Origin: Candidatus Methanocomedens sp.
Lineage (GTDB): Archaea; Halobacteriota; Methanosarcinia; Methanosarcinales; Methanocomedenaceae
Assembly (NCBI GenBank): GCA_009649835.1
Contig: PYCK01000205.1
Location: 1 to 28,471, forward strand
Direction of reading: 5' to 3'
DNA length: 28,471 nt
Positions 1 to 7,064 of the stretch are shown here, piece by piece. Numbering within the stretch: position 1 is the stretch's first letter; every line of letters starts with the position of its first letter. The notes beneath the pieces are model-generated. The model did no database searches. It worked only from the letters and a program-made list of their open reading frames with translations, and was not told the DNA's origin. The position numbers and the translations under genes are program-made.

Positions 1-50
1 ATTAAGATGTAGTTGTGTTTAAAAAATATAGTTTTCAGTGGTGTTAATAA

Positions 51-920
51 TTGTCTAAACGGGTCAAATCGGGAATATATGGATTAGATGAGCTAATAGG
101 CGGAGGATTTAGGAAAAATACCGTCAACATTGTACATGGCGGTATAGGGGTTGGAAAAACTACATTCTGTTTTCAATATGCCTTGTTTGGACTAAACCGT
201 GGAGAAAAAGTCGTTTTTATATCTTTTGAAATGACAAAAGAACAAATTATCCGTGATTGCAATGAATTAGGGTTAAGCGAAATTGAAGAACATATTGAAT
301 CAGGAAATCTTAAGATAATACATATTTATGGAGAAGATCTGGCATTCCCTACAATTAGTCTGGTGGATATCTTAAAGGAAAATAAAACCGATACTGATCA
401 CATTCGATTTATTATTGATCCGCTCACTCATTATTCCATGTTTTTAGATGATGAGAAAAGGAAATCACTAAGTACAATTTTCCAAAGTTTAAGGGATTAT
501 GGCACATCTGTCATCACACTTGAAAAATCACATCCAAATGATGCGATCAACAATGGTTCTTTGATGCCGCTGTATCTTGGTGATACTGTTATACATCTGG
601 ATAATCTGGGTTTCGGTGAATTGTTTAACAGGACACTTCGTGTGGCAAAACACAGGGGTTCAAAGCATGGCGAGGGATTATACCCATATAATATCGAAAG
701 TGGTCTTGGGATAGTAATTCTTGCTTCAGAGCATGATATCAATAAAGTAACAACCACCAAAGAATTTGACGAACAGTTCATTGCTGCCATCAAGCAGGTA
801 AGTAATATAGATATTGTTGGAGAAAAGTTGGCTAAAAGAATCGAACACTTAAGAAATGACTGGAACCATAGCGAAAGTCCTGAATATATTCTTGACCTGG
901 TAACAAAAAACGAAAAGTAA
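51..920 (+). CDS. KaiC-like single-domain RecA-superfamily ATPase
   Basis: A 289-residue protein with one KaiC/RadA-type ATPase domain, probably a nucleotide-dependent signalling protein rather than a recombinase. Walker A is GGIGVGKTT at residues 30-38, and the Walker B strand ends at Asp123 in IIDPLTH. KaiC proteins usually have two adjacent catalytic glutamates after the second strand; here the segment reads ISFEMT, so only one (Glu60) is present. About 40 residues follow the ATPase core. The start is TTG at 51, directly after an in-frame stop (48-50), with only a weak GGTG upstream, so this start is not firm. The Roadblock-like gene begins 5 bases after its stop, so the two are probably co-transcribed and may act together. 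The specific function is unknown. Archaeal relatives include ArlH-like and many orphan regulators. Confidence 0.8.
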   Translation: MSKRVKSGIYGLDELIGGGFRKNTVNIVHGGIGVGKTTFCFQYALFGLNRGEKVVFISFEMTKEQIIRDCNELGLSEIEEHIESGNLKIIHIYGEDLAFPTISLVDILKENKTDTDHIRFIIDPLTHYSMFLDDEKRKSLSTIFQSLRDYGTSVITLEKSHPNDAINNGSLMPLYLGDTVIHLDNLGFGELFNRTLRVAKHRGSKHGEGLYPYNIESGLGIVILASEHDINKVTTTKEFDEQFIAAIKQVSNIDIVGEKLAKRIEHLRNDWNHSESPEYILDLVTKNEK

Positions 921-925
921 CTATA

Positions 926-1279
926 ATGATCAGATCAAAACTCGAACTAACCCTGGATGATCTATATGAAACTGAAGGAGTAGATGCCTGTATATTATAC
1001 CGCATTGACGGTATACCTATAACTGTCAGGACACCCCGGGACAGCGCAATTATTGAGGTGATGTTCTGGCTTGAAAAACAGATAAAACATGTATTAAGAA
1101 ATATGGATAAAGAAGGTTTAAAGGCAGCCACATTTGATTTTAAAAATTACCAAATTCTTCTTACACCATCATCCAGGTCAACGGTCCTGGTTACCCTAAT
1201 AAATCCTCATGCCCATAAACAACTTATTTCCATAGAAATTGCAAGAGCAAAATCCAAAATCCACAAGTGCGTTTCATAA
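926..1279 (+). CDS. Small Roadblock/LC7-like protein
   Basis: A 117-residue protein resembling the Roadblock/LC7 fold, whose members dimerise and regulate small GTPases or other NTPases in prokaryotes. The pattern seen is an N-terminal helix, a strand pair (ACILYRIDGIPITVR), a long central helix (about residues 40-65), then two strands (NYQILLTP, STVLVTLIN) and a C-terminal helix. No membrane segment or catalytic motif is visible. It lies 5 bases downstream of the KaiC-like ATPase gene, so a two-gene operon with the ATPase as partner is likely. Its 3' end overlaps the 3' end of the convergent fwdD gene by 6 bases. The family call is from fold pattern and length only. Confidence 0.6.
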   Translation: MIRSKLELTLDDLYETEGVDACILYRIDGIPITVRTPRDSAIIEVMFWLEKQIKHVLRNMDKEGLKAATFDFKNYQILLTPSSRSTVLVTLINPHAHKQLISIEIARAKSKIHKCVS

Positions 1280-1681
1280 TAAAAGAAGTTCCTGGATGCC
1301 TGTTATTTTATCTTTCGATATTGTAATTTTTGCCTCAATATCCTTAAATGCCGGTATCCCGTCGGGCGTTTCATCTGGAACCAATGCATTTACCCACAGC
1401 CCATTAATCATAAACCCCAGACCTTTTTGTTCTTCCCTGGGTGATACCCTGGCCCTGACCACCACACTACCCCATTTTGATGTGAGCCTGACGTTTATCC
1501 CGTCCTGGATACCCATACGTTTCATTTCGGCAGCGTCCAGCACTATCAAGGCAGACAGCTCCATGCATTCATCACTAAAACGGTCCTCTTCACATGCACT
1601 GGCCTGGAACACGTCCCTGCGGGTTATGATCTTGATATCGTATTCCGGGGCCTTGATGAACTTACTAACATCCAGCGCCAT
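1274..1681 (-). CDS. fwdD: Formylmethanofuran dehydrogenase subunit D
   Basis: A 135-residue protein matching the FwdD/FmdD molybdopterin-dinucleotide-binding subunit. It works with FwdB to hold the tungsto- or molybdopterin cofactor that interconverts CO2 and formate at the start (or end) of the C1 pathway. Features seen are a beta-barrel-type segment with ITRRDVFQASA near the N-terminus, LSALIVLDAAEMKRMGIQDG in the middle, and VRLTSKWGSVVVRARVS. The ATG overlaps the fwdB stop by one base (TGATG), with the ribosome site AGGTAA inside the end of fwdB, so translation is coupled. It is the last gene of the operon: no fwdA or fwdC follows, and the next gene is convergent. Tungsten and molybdenum isoforms cannot be told apart from this subunit. 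Confidence 0.88.
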   Translation of the reverse strand: MALDVSKFIKAPEYDIKIITRRDVFQASACEEDRFSDECMELSALIVLDAAEMKRMGIQDGINVRLTSKWGSVVVRARVSPREEQKGLGFMINGLWVNALVPDETPDGIPAFKDIEAKITISKDKITGIQELLLL

Positions 1682-2931
1682 CAGCTTACCTCCTCCATGA
1701 TACGTCTTACTATCATTTCATCAGACAATCCATCTACCTGCATAAGGGGAGAAATGTCCATTTTCTTCCCGTCCAACCTGATGGCAGTTCCACCAACTTC
1801 TATACCAGAGACCCCGCATGGAATGGTCACATCCGCTACCCTGGTGGTCAGGTTTGAACAGGGGTCCACCAGGATTAACGGAATATCCTTCAACCGCCTG
1901 GAAATGGATAAGGGTAAGCTTGCCAGGGGGTCAGAACCCACAACCATTACAGCATCGGCACCGTGCTTCAACTGCTCCACTACGGAATATTCAACACTGG
2001 ATACCGGACCATTTTTTGTGAATCCGACCCTGTGAATATATCCTGTTTCCTCATGCAGATTGTGATTAAAACCCCGCATATTAAAATGACCTGCCATCGG
2101 GATCAGGAAAAAGTTTGAGAAACGGTTCAATGTGTTCATAAATTCTGAAATGAGGTCAAATTCTTCTTTAATGGAATAAACCAGCCCCAATCCAGCAAAA
2201 ATGACCCCGAATTCTGCTTTTTTTAATACAGCAGCCAGTTCCAGGATGCGTTTAACATCAAAATCATAGGATAACTTAGGTACACGACCGGCCAACCCAT
2301 CCATCAATGCCCGCATGAACTCAGCATCACCACCGGGCAAAATGCTGAAGAACATACCTTTAGATATCTTTGCGGTCCTGGACTGCGTAACATCAATGCA
2401 GATGGCTGTCCTGTCCTCTTCATATCCCCGCTGCCTCAACTCGCCCCTTGGAAAATATGAATATTTTGAAAGGTGGCGGGGATGGGAACTCATGGGGTCA
2501 GCACCCCAGTAGACTACTACATCTGCCTTTTCCCTTACATCTTCCAGGGTGCAGGAAGGGACGTTGCCGTTTATTATCTCGTTAATAGTGATACCCTGGC
2601 AGAAGGATGAAGTTGAATCTATGCAGGCACCCAGGGTCTGTGCCAGTTCTATACCTGCAACCTGGGCCTCTGAAGTGGAATTGCTCCACCCGTAGAGCAA
2701 CGGGTTTTTGGCCTTTTCAAGTATCTCCGCCGCCTGGCTAATAGCATTATTTACATCAACTTCCTCTTGATCCACTGTGGACATGGCAGTATGTTTACAC
2801 CCATATACCCTGGCTTTGCCCTTAAGGCAGGCATGTTCCACCTTCTCGACCCTGTTATCTTTGATATATACCTGGATATCCTCACAAAGCAGGGCACAAC
2901 CGGTGCAGGTCCATGTAATTGGTTCAGTCAT
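1681..2931 (-). CDS. fwdB: Formylmethanofuran dehydrogenase catalytic subunit B
   Basis: About 416 residues, the usual FwdB/FmdB length. This subunit carries the pterin cofactor where CO2 is reduced to formate, or formate oxidised in reverse. Counting from the second ATG, cysteines 9, 12, 16 and 35 (CTGCALLC and a later Cys) form the N-terminal 4Fe-4S site. Cys111 in SSFCQG fits the metal-coordinating active-site cysteine; it is a standard Cys codon, not selenocysteine. The segment VVYWGADPMSSHPRH is characteristic of the family. Two ATGs lie close together, at 2937 and 2931. The GAGGT at 2941-2945 is 9 bases from the second but only 3 from the first, so I prefer 2931. It starts just after fwdG and overlaps fwdD by one base. 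Confidence 0.93.
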   Translation of the reverse strand: MTEPITWTCTGCALLCEDIQVYIKDNRVEKVEHACLKGKARVYGCKHTAMSTVDQEEVDVNNAISQAAEILEKAKNPLLYGWSNSTSEAQVAGIELAQTLGACIDSTSSFCQGITINEIINGNVPSCTLEDVREKADVVVYWGADPMSSHPRHLSKYSYFPRGELRQRGYEEDRTAICIDVTQSRTAKISKGMFFSILPGGDAEFMRALMDGLAGRVPKLSYDFDVKRILELAAVLKKAEFGVIFAGLGLVYSIKEEFDLISEFMNTLNRFSNFFLIPMAGHFNMRGFNHNLHEETGYIHRVGFTKNGPVSSVEYSVVEQLKHGADAVMVVGSDPLASLPLSISRRLKDIPLILVDPCSNLTTRVADVTIPCGVSGIEVGGTAIRLDGKKMDISPLMQVDGLSDEMIVRRIMEEVS

Positions 2932-2943
2932 TCTCATCTTACC

Positions 2944-3405
2944 TCATACGAACTCAATAGCCTCAGTTGGGCATGGGTCTATGCATGCCCTGCACAGTAT
3001 CCTGTCTTTACCAAAACGCCTGCATTCCTTCACATTGGCAGCTTTTACCTTTCCGTTTTCGACTCTGAAAATGACCTTTTCATTTGTCGGACCAAAACCC
3101 CTGCCTGAACCGTAAGGGTCATTGGCAACATTTACAGGGCAAGCGACTACACAGTTACCGCAGCCTGAGCAGAGTTCTTCATGTATAATGAGCCCGGTCT
3201 CCTCTGCACCTTCCATTGGCTTTAATATAATTTCCAGTTTCTGCCTTGAGTCGATGTATTTATCCTCTTCCATTAGCGGCGGGCATTCGGTGTACTGTTT
3301 GGTGCGTGAAAGTAATGCTACGGCAAATGCCATACAGGTAGATTCATTACATTTCTTGCAATTTGTTTTTGGCAGTAATTGATATATTTCCATTGCACTT
3401 GTCAT
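2944..3405 (-). CDS. fwdG: FwdG-like polyferredoxin subunit
   Basis: A small iron-sulfur protein (153 residues from the chosen start), presumably the electron-transfer subunit of the formylmethanofuran dehydrogenase encoded by the next two genes. Its N-terminus has Cys16, 19, 24 and 41 in a CX2CX4CX16C pattern, the 4Fe-4S motif shared with corrinoid iron-sulfur proteins. A ferredoxin-like cluster CSGCGNCVVACP follows, then a second motif ending CRACIDPCP, so about three clusters are expected. An upstream TTG at 3462 is open in frame, but the best TATA box (3478-3487) predicts transcription starting near 3455, so ATG 3405 is more credible. fwdG is first in the operon; fwdB starts about a dozen bases after its stop. 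The name rests on context and cysteine layout. Confidence 0.78.
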   Translation of the reverse strand: MTSAMEIYQLLPKTNCKKCNESTCMAFAVALLSRTKQYTECPPLMEEDKYIDSRQKLEIILKPMEGAEETGLIIHEELCSGCGNCVVACPVNVANDPYGSGRGFGPTNEKVIFRVENGKVKAANVKECRRFGKDRILCRACIDPCPTEAIEFV

Positions 3406-3477
3406 TTTGTAACCACGTAGTAGGGAAGTAACGAACCTTGCATAGCTGTCAATTGAATACAATTGTAGATAGTTCCG

Positions 3478-3487
3478 AATATAAATA
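3478..3487 (-). promoter_or_regulatory. Candidate TATA box of the fwdGBD operon
   Basis: On the minus strand this reads TTTTATTTATATTC, a good archaeal TATA element. Transcription would begin about 25 bases downstream (near 3455), giving a leader of roughly 50 bases before the fwdG ATG at 3405. It excludes the alternative TTG start at 3462, which would lie at or above the start of the transcript. Confidence 0.5.
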
Positions 3488-3490
3488 AAA

Positions 3491-3565
3491 ACTTCCTGTG
3501 GCCTGGAAAGCCGATGTTAAGAAAATGCTCACTTTGTTCGCATTTTCTTTAGCATACAGGAAAGT
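3491..3565. repeat. Large imperfect inverted repeat between mtr and fwd
   Basis: The core is a perfect 10-bp stem, AAGAAAATGC (3519-3528) with GCATTTTCTT (3540-3549), around an 11-base loop TCACTTTGTTC. The symmetry continues outward imperfectly: ATG/CAT, then ACTTCCTGT (3491-3499) against ACAGGAAAGT (3556-3565). It sits just upstream of the fwdG TATA box and downstream of the mtr terminator. Its loop resembles the neighbouring hairpin at 3616-3647. It could be a mobile palindromic element, a transcript-processing site or a regulator site. Confidence 0.6.
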
Positions 3566-3615
3566 ATATACTTTACCTATATGTTAAAAAAGCAGCAGAA
3601 GTGAAAAAAGAAAAC

Positions 3616-3647
3616 AAGAAACTGCTCGCTTGCGCTCGCAGTTACTT
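3616..3647. repeat. Second hairpin with related loop
   Basis: Arms AAGAAACTGC (3616-3625) and GCAGTTACTT (3638-3647) pair with one mismatch around a 12-base loop TCGCTTGCGCTC. The TGC-TCxCTT...TC-GCA core matches that of the hairpin at 3519-3549, suggesting two copies of one intergenic element. No T tract follows directly, so it is not a simple terminator. Confidence 0.55.
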
Positions 3648-3675
3648 ATAGTACACAATCTTATAGATCATACAC

Positions 3676-3710
3676 AAAAAGAAAAAACAAACTGATGTTT
3701 TCACACCAGT
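3676..3710 (-). terminator. Stem-loop plus T-tract terminator of the mtr operon
   Basis: On the minus strand, ACTGGTG (3710-3704) pairs with CATCAGT (3697-3691) around the loop TGAAAA, with one G-U pair. A T-rich run, TTGTTTTTTCTTTTT (3690-3676), follows at once. The loop contains the TGA stop codon of mtrH (3703-3701), so the terminator begins inside the last mtr codons. This is the clearest terminator in the window. Confidence 0.7.
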
Positions 3711-4639
3711 CTATTAATCGGATGGTTTGGATCCATTATTTCCATGCCGAGATCTTTTGCAGTCTCTGCCAGCATGATATCTACTAAGGCAACTGCAGGG
3801 AATACTGACCTGACATTTTCAATAGGACCGTACAGCAGGCAGTCTGCGCCAACTACCTGGCATACAAGGTTGGTTCCAATATCCGCGGGCATGTAGGCTT
3901 CCTTATGTTCCTTTTTGAACTTCTTGAGCCAATCCCATGCAGATGCCATGTTATGGAAACCACCGCCAGTTGGAAGTCCCAGATGTCCCTTGACTGCCAT
4001 GATAGACCTGACAGTTGCACCTGCACCTGAACCAGGCGGCATAGCTGCCACATCGACAATTGGTCTGGTTATTCCACAATCCTTGGCAACATCAAGCATA
4101 CCTTTTGCCTGGCCAGTACCGCCAATCTCAAGGATGTCCATTTTGCCTTTCACTGAAGGGTCTGTAGCATTGAATGCCAGTACGATGGCTGCATCCAGAT
4201 CGCTTTCCGTAACTGCTGCAATCTCTTCTTCATTGACACTGGCATTGATAGAGTTGTGTATGGCCCTATCTGCCACGCCAATCTCAGTACAATACTTTGC
4301 TGCTGCTGCTCTCACATCACCAGCTGAAGAGTCTATCAGGAATGCAGTTTTATCATCGATATCGACAAACCAGTCTATAAATTTTATTATAGCTTCCGGT
4401 GTCTCACCCACGATCTGGTTAATATAGGGAACACCTGTTACGTCCCCCATCTCTTGTTGTGTGTGCCACAGATCATCTGCCTGGTCTTTGTTAAATATAC
4501 CTTTATCTTCGTCAGTCACAATTTTGTGCTTGCCGTAGAACATAGTACTGATCAGGACAGTGGGATACTGTCCTGGCTGCCCTCCCATCTTTACGCCGCC
4601 AAAATCGAAAACTTCCTGTTCTTTATCAAACCTAAACAT
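3701..4639 (-). CDS. mtrH: Tetrahydromethanopterin S-methyltransferase subunit H
   Basis: A 312-residue soluble subunit of the Mtr complex. MtrH moves the methyl group between methyl-tetrahydro(methano/sarcina)pterin and the cob(I)amide held by MtrA. The N-terminus FRFDKEQEVFDFGGVKMGGQPGQ and the segments TAFLIDSSAGDVR and DVAAMPPGSGAGATVRS are typical of the family, which shares the pterin-binding TIM-barrel fold. No membrane segment is seen, as expected. The ribosome site GAGGTGAT lies about 7 bases upstream of the ATG, and the gap after mtrG is 15 bases, the longest in the operon. It is the last mtr gene, and its stop codon is embedded in the terminator hairpin. Confidence 0.97.
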   Translation of the reverse strand: MFRFDKEQEVFDFGGVKMGGQPGQYPTVLISTMFYGKHKIVTDEDKGIFNKDQADDLWHTQQEMGDVTGVPYINQIVGETPEAIIKFIDWFVDIDDKTAFLIDSSAGDVRAAAAKYCTEIGVADRAIHNSINASVNEEEIAAVTESDLDAAIVLAFNATDPSVKGKMDILEIGGTGQAKGMLDVAKDCGITRPIVDVAAMPPGSGAGATVRSIMAVKGHLGLPTGGGFHNMASAWDWLKKFKKEHKEAYMPADIGTNLVCQVVGADCLLYGPIENVRSVFPAVALVDIMLAETAKDLGMEIMDPNHPINRLV

Positions 4640-4654
4640 TTATTATCACCTCGT

Positions 4655-4951
4655 TCACTTAAATAGAATTCTTAATACTGCATTCAAAAGGCTTTCACCT
4701 TCCTGTAAGGGAATCGGATTGGTTGGGGATAATCCCAACGTTGTTACTATCAACAGATACATTACTACTATTATTAGAGCAACGCAAATGCCATATAGTA
4801 TTCCAATATCCCTGCCAAGTCGTTTTCCTATTCTCTGCTGGATCTCACTGTTAGTGAATTCGATCTTCTCATCAATGTGGTCCAGTTTCTTGATAACCTC
4901 CTGGTAGTCAGTAGGGTCAACGATTATCTCCGGAATTGTATTTTCAGCCAT
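4655..4951 (-). CDS. mtrG: Tetrahydromethanopterin S-methyltransferase subunit G
   Basis: A 98-residue subunit of the membrane Mtr complex. It has a predicted amphipathic coiled region (VIKKLDHIDEKIEFTNSEIQQRIGKRLGRDIG, residues about 19-50) followed by one transmembrane helix (ILYGICVALIIVVMYLLIV, residues about 51-69) and a short tail. This layout matches MtrG, which helps anchor the complex. It starts one base after the mtrF stop region and is followed by mtrH. It contributes no known catalytic residues. Confidence 0.93.
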   Translation of the reverse strand: MAENTIPEIIVDPTDYQEVIKKLDHIDEKIEFTNSEIQQRIGKRLGRDIGILYGICVALIIVVMYLLIVTTLGLSPTNPIPLQEGESLLNAVLRILFK

Positions 4952-4952
4952 T

Positions 4953-5189
4953 TCAAAGACCTCCCCTTACAATAATGGGCAGTCCGATCATAATGACCGC
5001 AAATACGAATCCGATCACAAGCCCTTTGAAACCAAAGGAGACTCCAGAATCAAGTTTTTGGTTTCTGGCAATAAGCTGTCCCCTGTATCTGATATCCTCA
5101 AGAAGTATATCGAAATTCGCAGCTCCGGGTGGATTAACAACCATAGGAACTCCTTTGTCGTAAACATATTCGTCGGTTTCTTCAGCCAT
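4953..5189 (-). CDS. mtrF: Tetrahydromethanopterin S-methyltransferase subunit F
   Basis: A 78-residue subunit with one C-terminal transmembrane helix (GLVIGFVFAVIMIGLPIIV) and a soluble N-terminal part similar to the C-terminal half of MtrA in fused homologues. The segment GVPMVVNPPGAANFDILLEDIRYRGQLIARNQKL is typical. A GTG at 5198 is also in frame, but GGGAGGTG (5203-5196) covers it and is well spaced from the ATG at 5189, so I take 5189. That ATG comes one base after the mtrA stop codon (TGACATG). Confidence 0.93.
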   Translation of the reverse strand: MAEETDEYVYDKGVPMVVNPPGAANFDILLEDIRYRGQLIARNQKLDSGVSFGFKGLVIGFVFAVIMIGLPIIVRGGL

Positions 5190-5190
5190 G

Positions 5191-5916
5191 TCATACACCT
5201 CCCAGGATCAGTAATCCAAGAATTCCAAGTGTCAGGGTAAGCCCCATCATAACACCTTCGATCTTTCCTGAATAAACACCTGATGCGAACTTGTTCATAT
5301 TACCTATATCGATAGTTTGGGCTTGAATATTCCGGATCCTCGACTGAATCAGGGCCACTTCAGCAGCCATAGGCCTGATACCTTCAAATTCTTCTTCACC
5401 CTCACCACCTTCCGAGACCTCTATGATCATTGGTTCAGCATCAAACGCTCCGGGATCACGGCCTGCCAGTTCTTTGATCTTTGCAGATATCTGTCCCTGG
5501 TCTTCCGTGCCTATCATGTCGATAATTTCAACCTGTTCCTGGAATCTGGTAATGGATTCCTCAGTCAGGTTCTCAATGTAGGGAATAGCTCCTGCTGCAC
5601 CGACAATCCTGTTCTCCTGGGTACCATTTGCATGGAATTGCATATAGGCATCCCCGGTCAGGTGACCTTTAACCTCTGAACCCGAGACAAGGAAGAACCT
5701 GATATTCGGGTTAGAGATGATATTGGCTACAAGCTTTTCGATACCAATATTCTCTGTCTTACAGGGACCTGTGATGGATGCACCTGCTTCAAGATGTGGT
5801 GCTCCCGGGAGATGGGATCCTAATGTGGTAACAGCAACCGGGTTATTCGGGTCGCCAATCTCATACTCACCTTTCAGGACAGGCCATCCCACTGCCGGTT
5901 CTCTTTTGTCTGCCAT
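5191..5916 (-). CDS. mtrA: Tetrahydromethanopterin S-methyltransferase subunit A, corrinoid-binding
   Basis: A 241-residue subunit that carries the 5-hydroxybenzimidazolylcobamide (or similar) cofactor shuttling the methyl group between the pterin and coenzyme M. His85 in SEVKGHLTGDAY is at the expected place for the axial cobalt ligand (His84 in Methanothermobacter). The soluble domain covers about residues 1-170, followed by an acidic linker (SEGGEGEEEFEG) and one C-terminal transmembrane helix (IEGVMMGLTLTLGILGLLILGGV), the full-length membrane-anchored form. The ATG abuts the mtrB stop (TAAATG), with GGAGG inside the end of mtrB. Confidence 0.97.
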   Translation of the reverse strand: MADKREPAVGWPVLKGEYEIGDPNNPVAVTTLGSHLPGAPHLEAGASITGPCKTENIGIEKLVANIISNPNIRFFLVSGSEVKGHLTGDAYMQFHANGTQENRIVGAAGAIPYIENLTEESITRFQEQVEIIDMIGTEDQGQISAKIKELAGRDPGAFDAEPMIIEVSEGGEGEEEFEGIRPMAAEVALIQSRIRNIQAQTIDIGNMNKFASGVYSGKIEGVMMGLTLTLGILGLLILGGV

Positions 5917-6228
5917 TTACAAGCCTCCTATCTTCATTAATACGGTAAACAGGAACATCAATATAAGACCTCCTATAAAACCGTAAAATATATTTGTCCA
6001 GACACCTGCAGTAACGGCTGCTTTTTCACGACCCGGGAAGGAAGCAAGTAGTGGATGATCCGGACCAAGTGAGTTCATCATATCATCTGATATTTTATCC
6101 AGTTCTTCCACCAGTGTTGAAATATGGTCAAGGGAGTATTCCAGTACATCCTCCTTTTCTTCTGCCAGGATTCCTGACATGGGTTCCAGGATCAGGTGTA
6201 GTTCGGGTGCAACTCTTATGTGGCTCAT
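5917..6228 (-). CDS. mtrB: Tetrahydromethanopterin S-methyltransferase subunit B
   Basis: A 103-residue subunit with a soluble N-terminal part (VAPELHLILEPMSGILAEEKEDVLEYSLDHI) and one C-terminal transmembrane helix (GVWTNIFYGFIGGLILMFLFTVLM). This is the standard MtrB layout. The ATG overlaps the mtrC stop by four bases (ATGA), and the mtrB stop directly touches the mtrA start, indicating coupled translation. Its role is structural in the stalk region of the complex. Confidence 0.93.
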   Translation of the reverse strand: MSHIRVAPELHLILEPMSGILAEEKEDVLEYSLDHISTLVEELDKISDDMMNSLGPDHPLLASFPGREKAAVTAGVWTNIFYGFIGGLILMFLFTVLMKIGGL

Positions 6229-7064
6229 TCTAATTCCTCCGCTGATGGCAGTAAACCTGTACCAACGACCTTATATGCTTCACGGTGGACAGATTTCATG
6301 AATTTATTGAAGTATACCAGGAATATGAGCAGACCTACTAACATGGTCACTGCTGCTGAAACCGCATCGATTACGGTTAATGAGGCAAAACCTGCAATTA
6401 CCATAATAAGGGCTGCTTTTTCAATTGCCACGTACAATGTCCTGTACTGTGTCTCATCCGGTCCGAGGTTTGCATTGAATGGATGAAGTATAGTCATTGC
6501 ACCGCCAATAAAGACTATGGCAATGTATCCAGTACTTACCACACCTGGAAGTATGGCATCATTGAAAGCAAAACTTCCGGCGATAGAGGCACTAAGACCC
6601 ATCAACACCAGGGATCCCGCACCAGCGATCTCGATCATGGATTTCTCCATGATAGGGATGTTCATTTTCAGGATCTTGTTGGACATTACGCCAATCACCA
6701 ATCCGATCAAGGCTGCCACAATAAAAGATATTACAGGGCCTAATATAGTGGGAATTGGCAATATACCTGTTTCAGGTATAATCAATCCGAATATAGCTGC
6801 TACAACACCCATACCCAGGGCCACCATACCAATGGAAGGTACACCTGTACCAAGACCGTAACTACATACCCTGCGTACCGCATCTGCACCCCATACTACA
6901 GCGAATATGGAACCGATACCGCCCATAACAGAGAATATTTTAGTATCAAAAGTCTGGTTCAGCATTGTCAGGTATATTCCTGCGAGTCCGCCGATCACAC
7001 CGATCGCGATGATCGTATTGGGGGGCAGACCACCACTTGCCGGTCCTCCTTCTACAGCTGACAT
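6225..7064 (-). CDS. mtrC: Tetrahydromethanopterin S-methyltransferase subunit C
   Basis: A 279-residue integral membrane subunit with about seven to eight hydrophobic segments. With MtrD and MtrE it forms the membrane part through which methyl transfer is coupled to sodium transport. Seen: repeated glycine-rich helices (IIAIGVIGGLAGIYLTML, GMVALGMGVVAAIFGLII, VISFIVAALIGLVIGVM, and others) and the loop HPFNANLGPDETQYRTL, conserved in MtrC. The start codon overlaps the mtrD stop by one base (TAATG), with GGAGGTG just upstream. It overlaps mtrB by four bases. Confidence 0.95.
   Translation of the reverse strand: MSAVEGGPASGGLPPNTIIAIGVIGGLAGIYLTMLNQTFDTKIFSVMGGIGSIFAVVWGADAVRRVCSYGLGTGVPSIGMVALGMGVVAAIFGLIIPETGILPIPTILGPVISFIVAALIGLVIGVMSNKILKMNIPIMEKSMIEIAGAGSLVLMGLSASIAGSFAFNDAILPGVVSTGYIAIVFIGGAMTILHPFNANLGPDETQYRTLYVAIEKAALIMVIAGFASLTVIDAVSAAVTMLVGLLIFLVYFNKFMKSVHREAYKVVGTGLLPSAEELE

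Noticed and set aside
1239..1700. Plus-strand 153-codon frame over fwdD
   Set aside because: It is the antisense of a confident fwdD gene, with Ser/Pro-rich composition typical of a shadow frame.
3853..4666. Several frames of 68-170 codons overlapping mtrH on both strands
   Set aside because: All are shadows of mtrH, which has full family similarity over its length.
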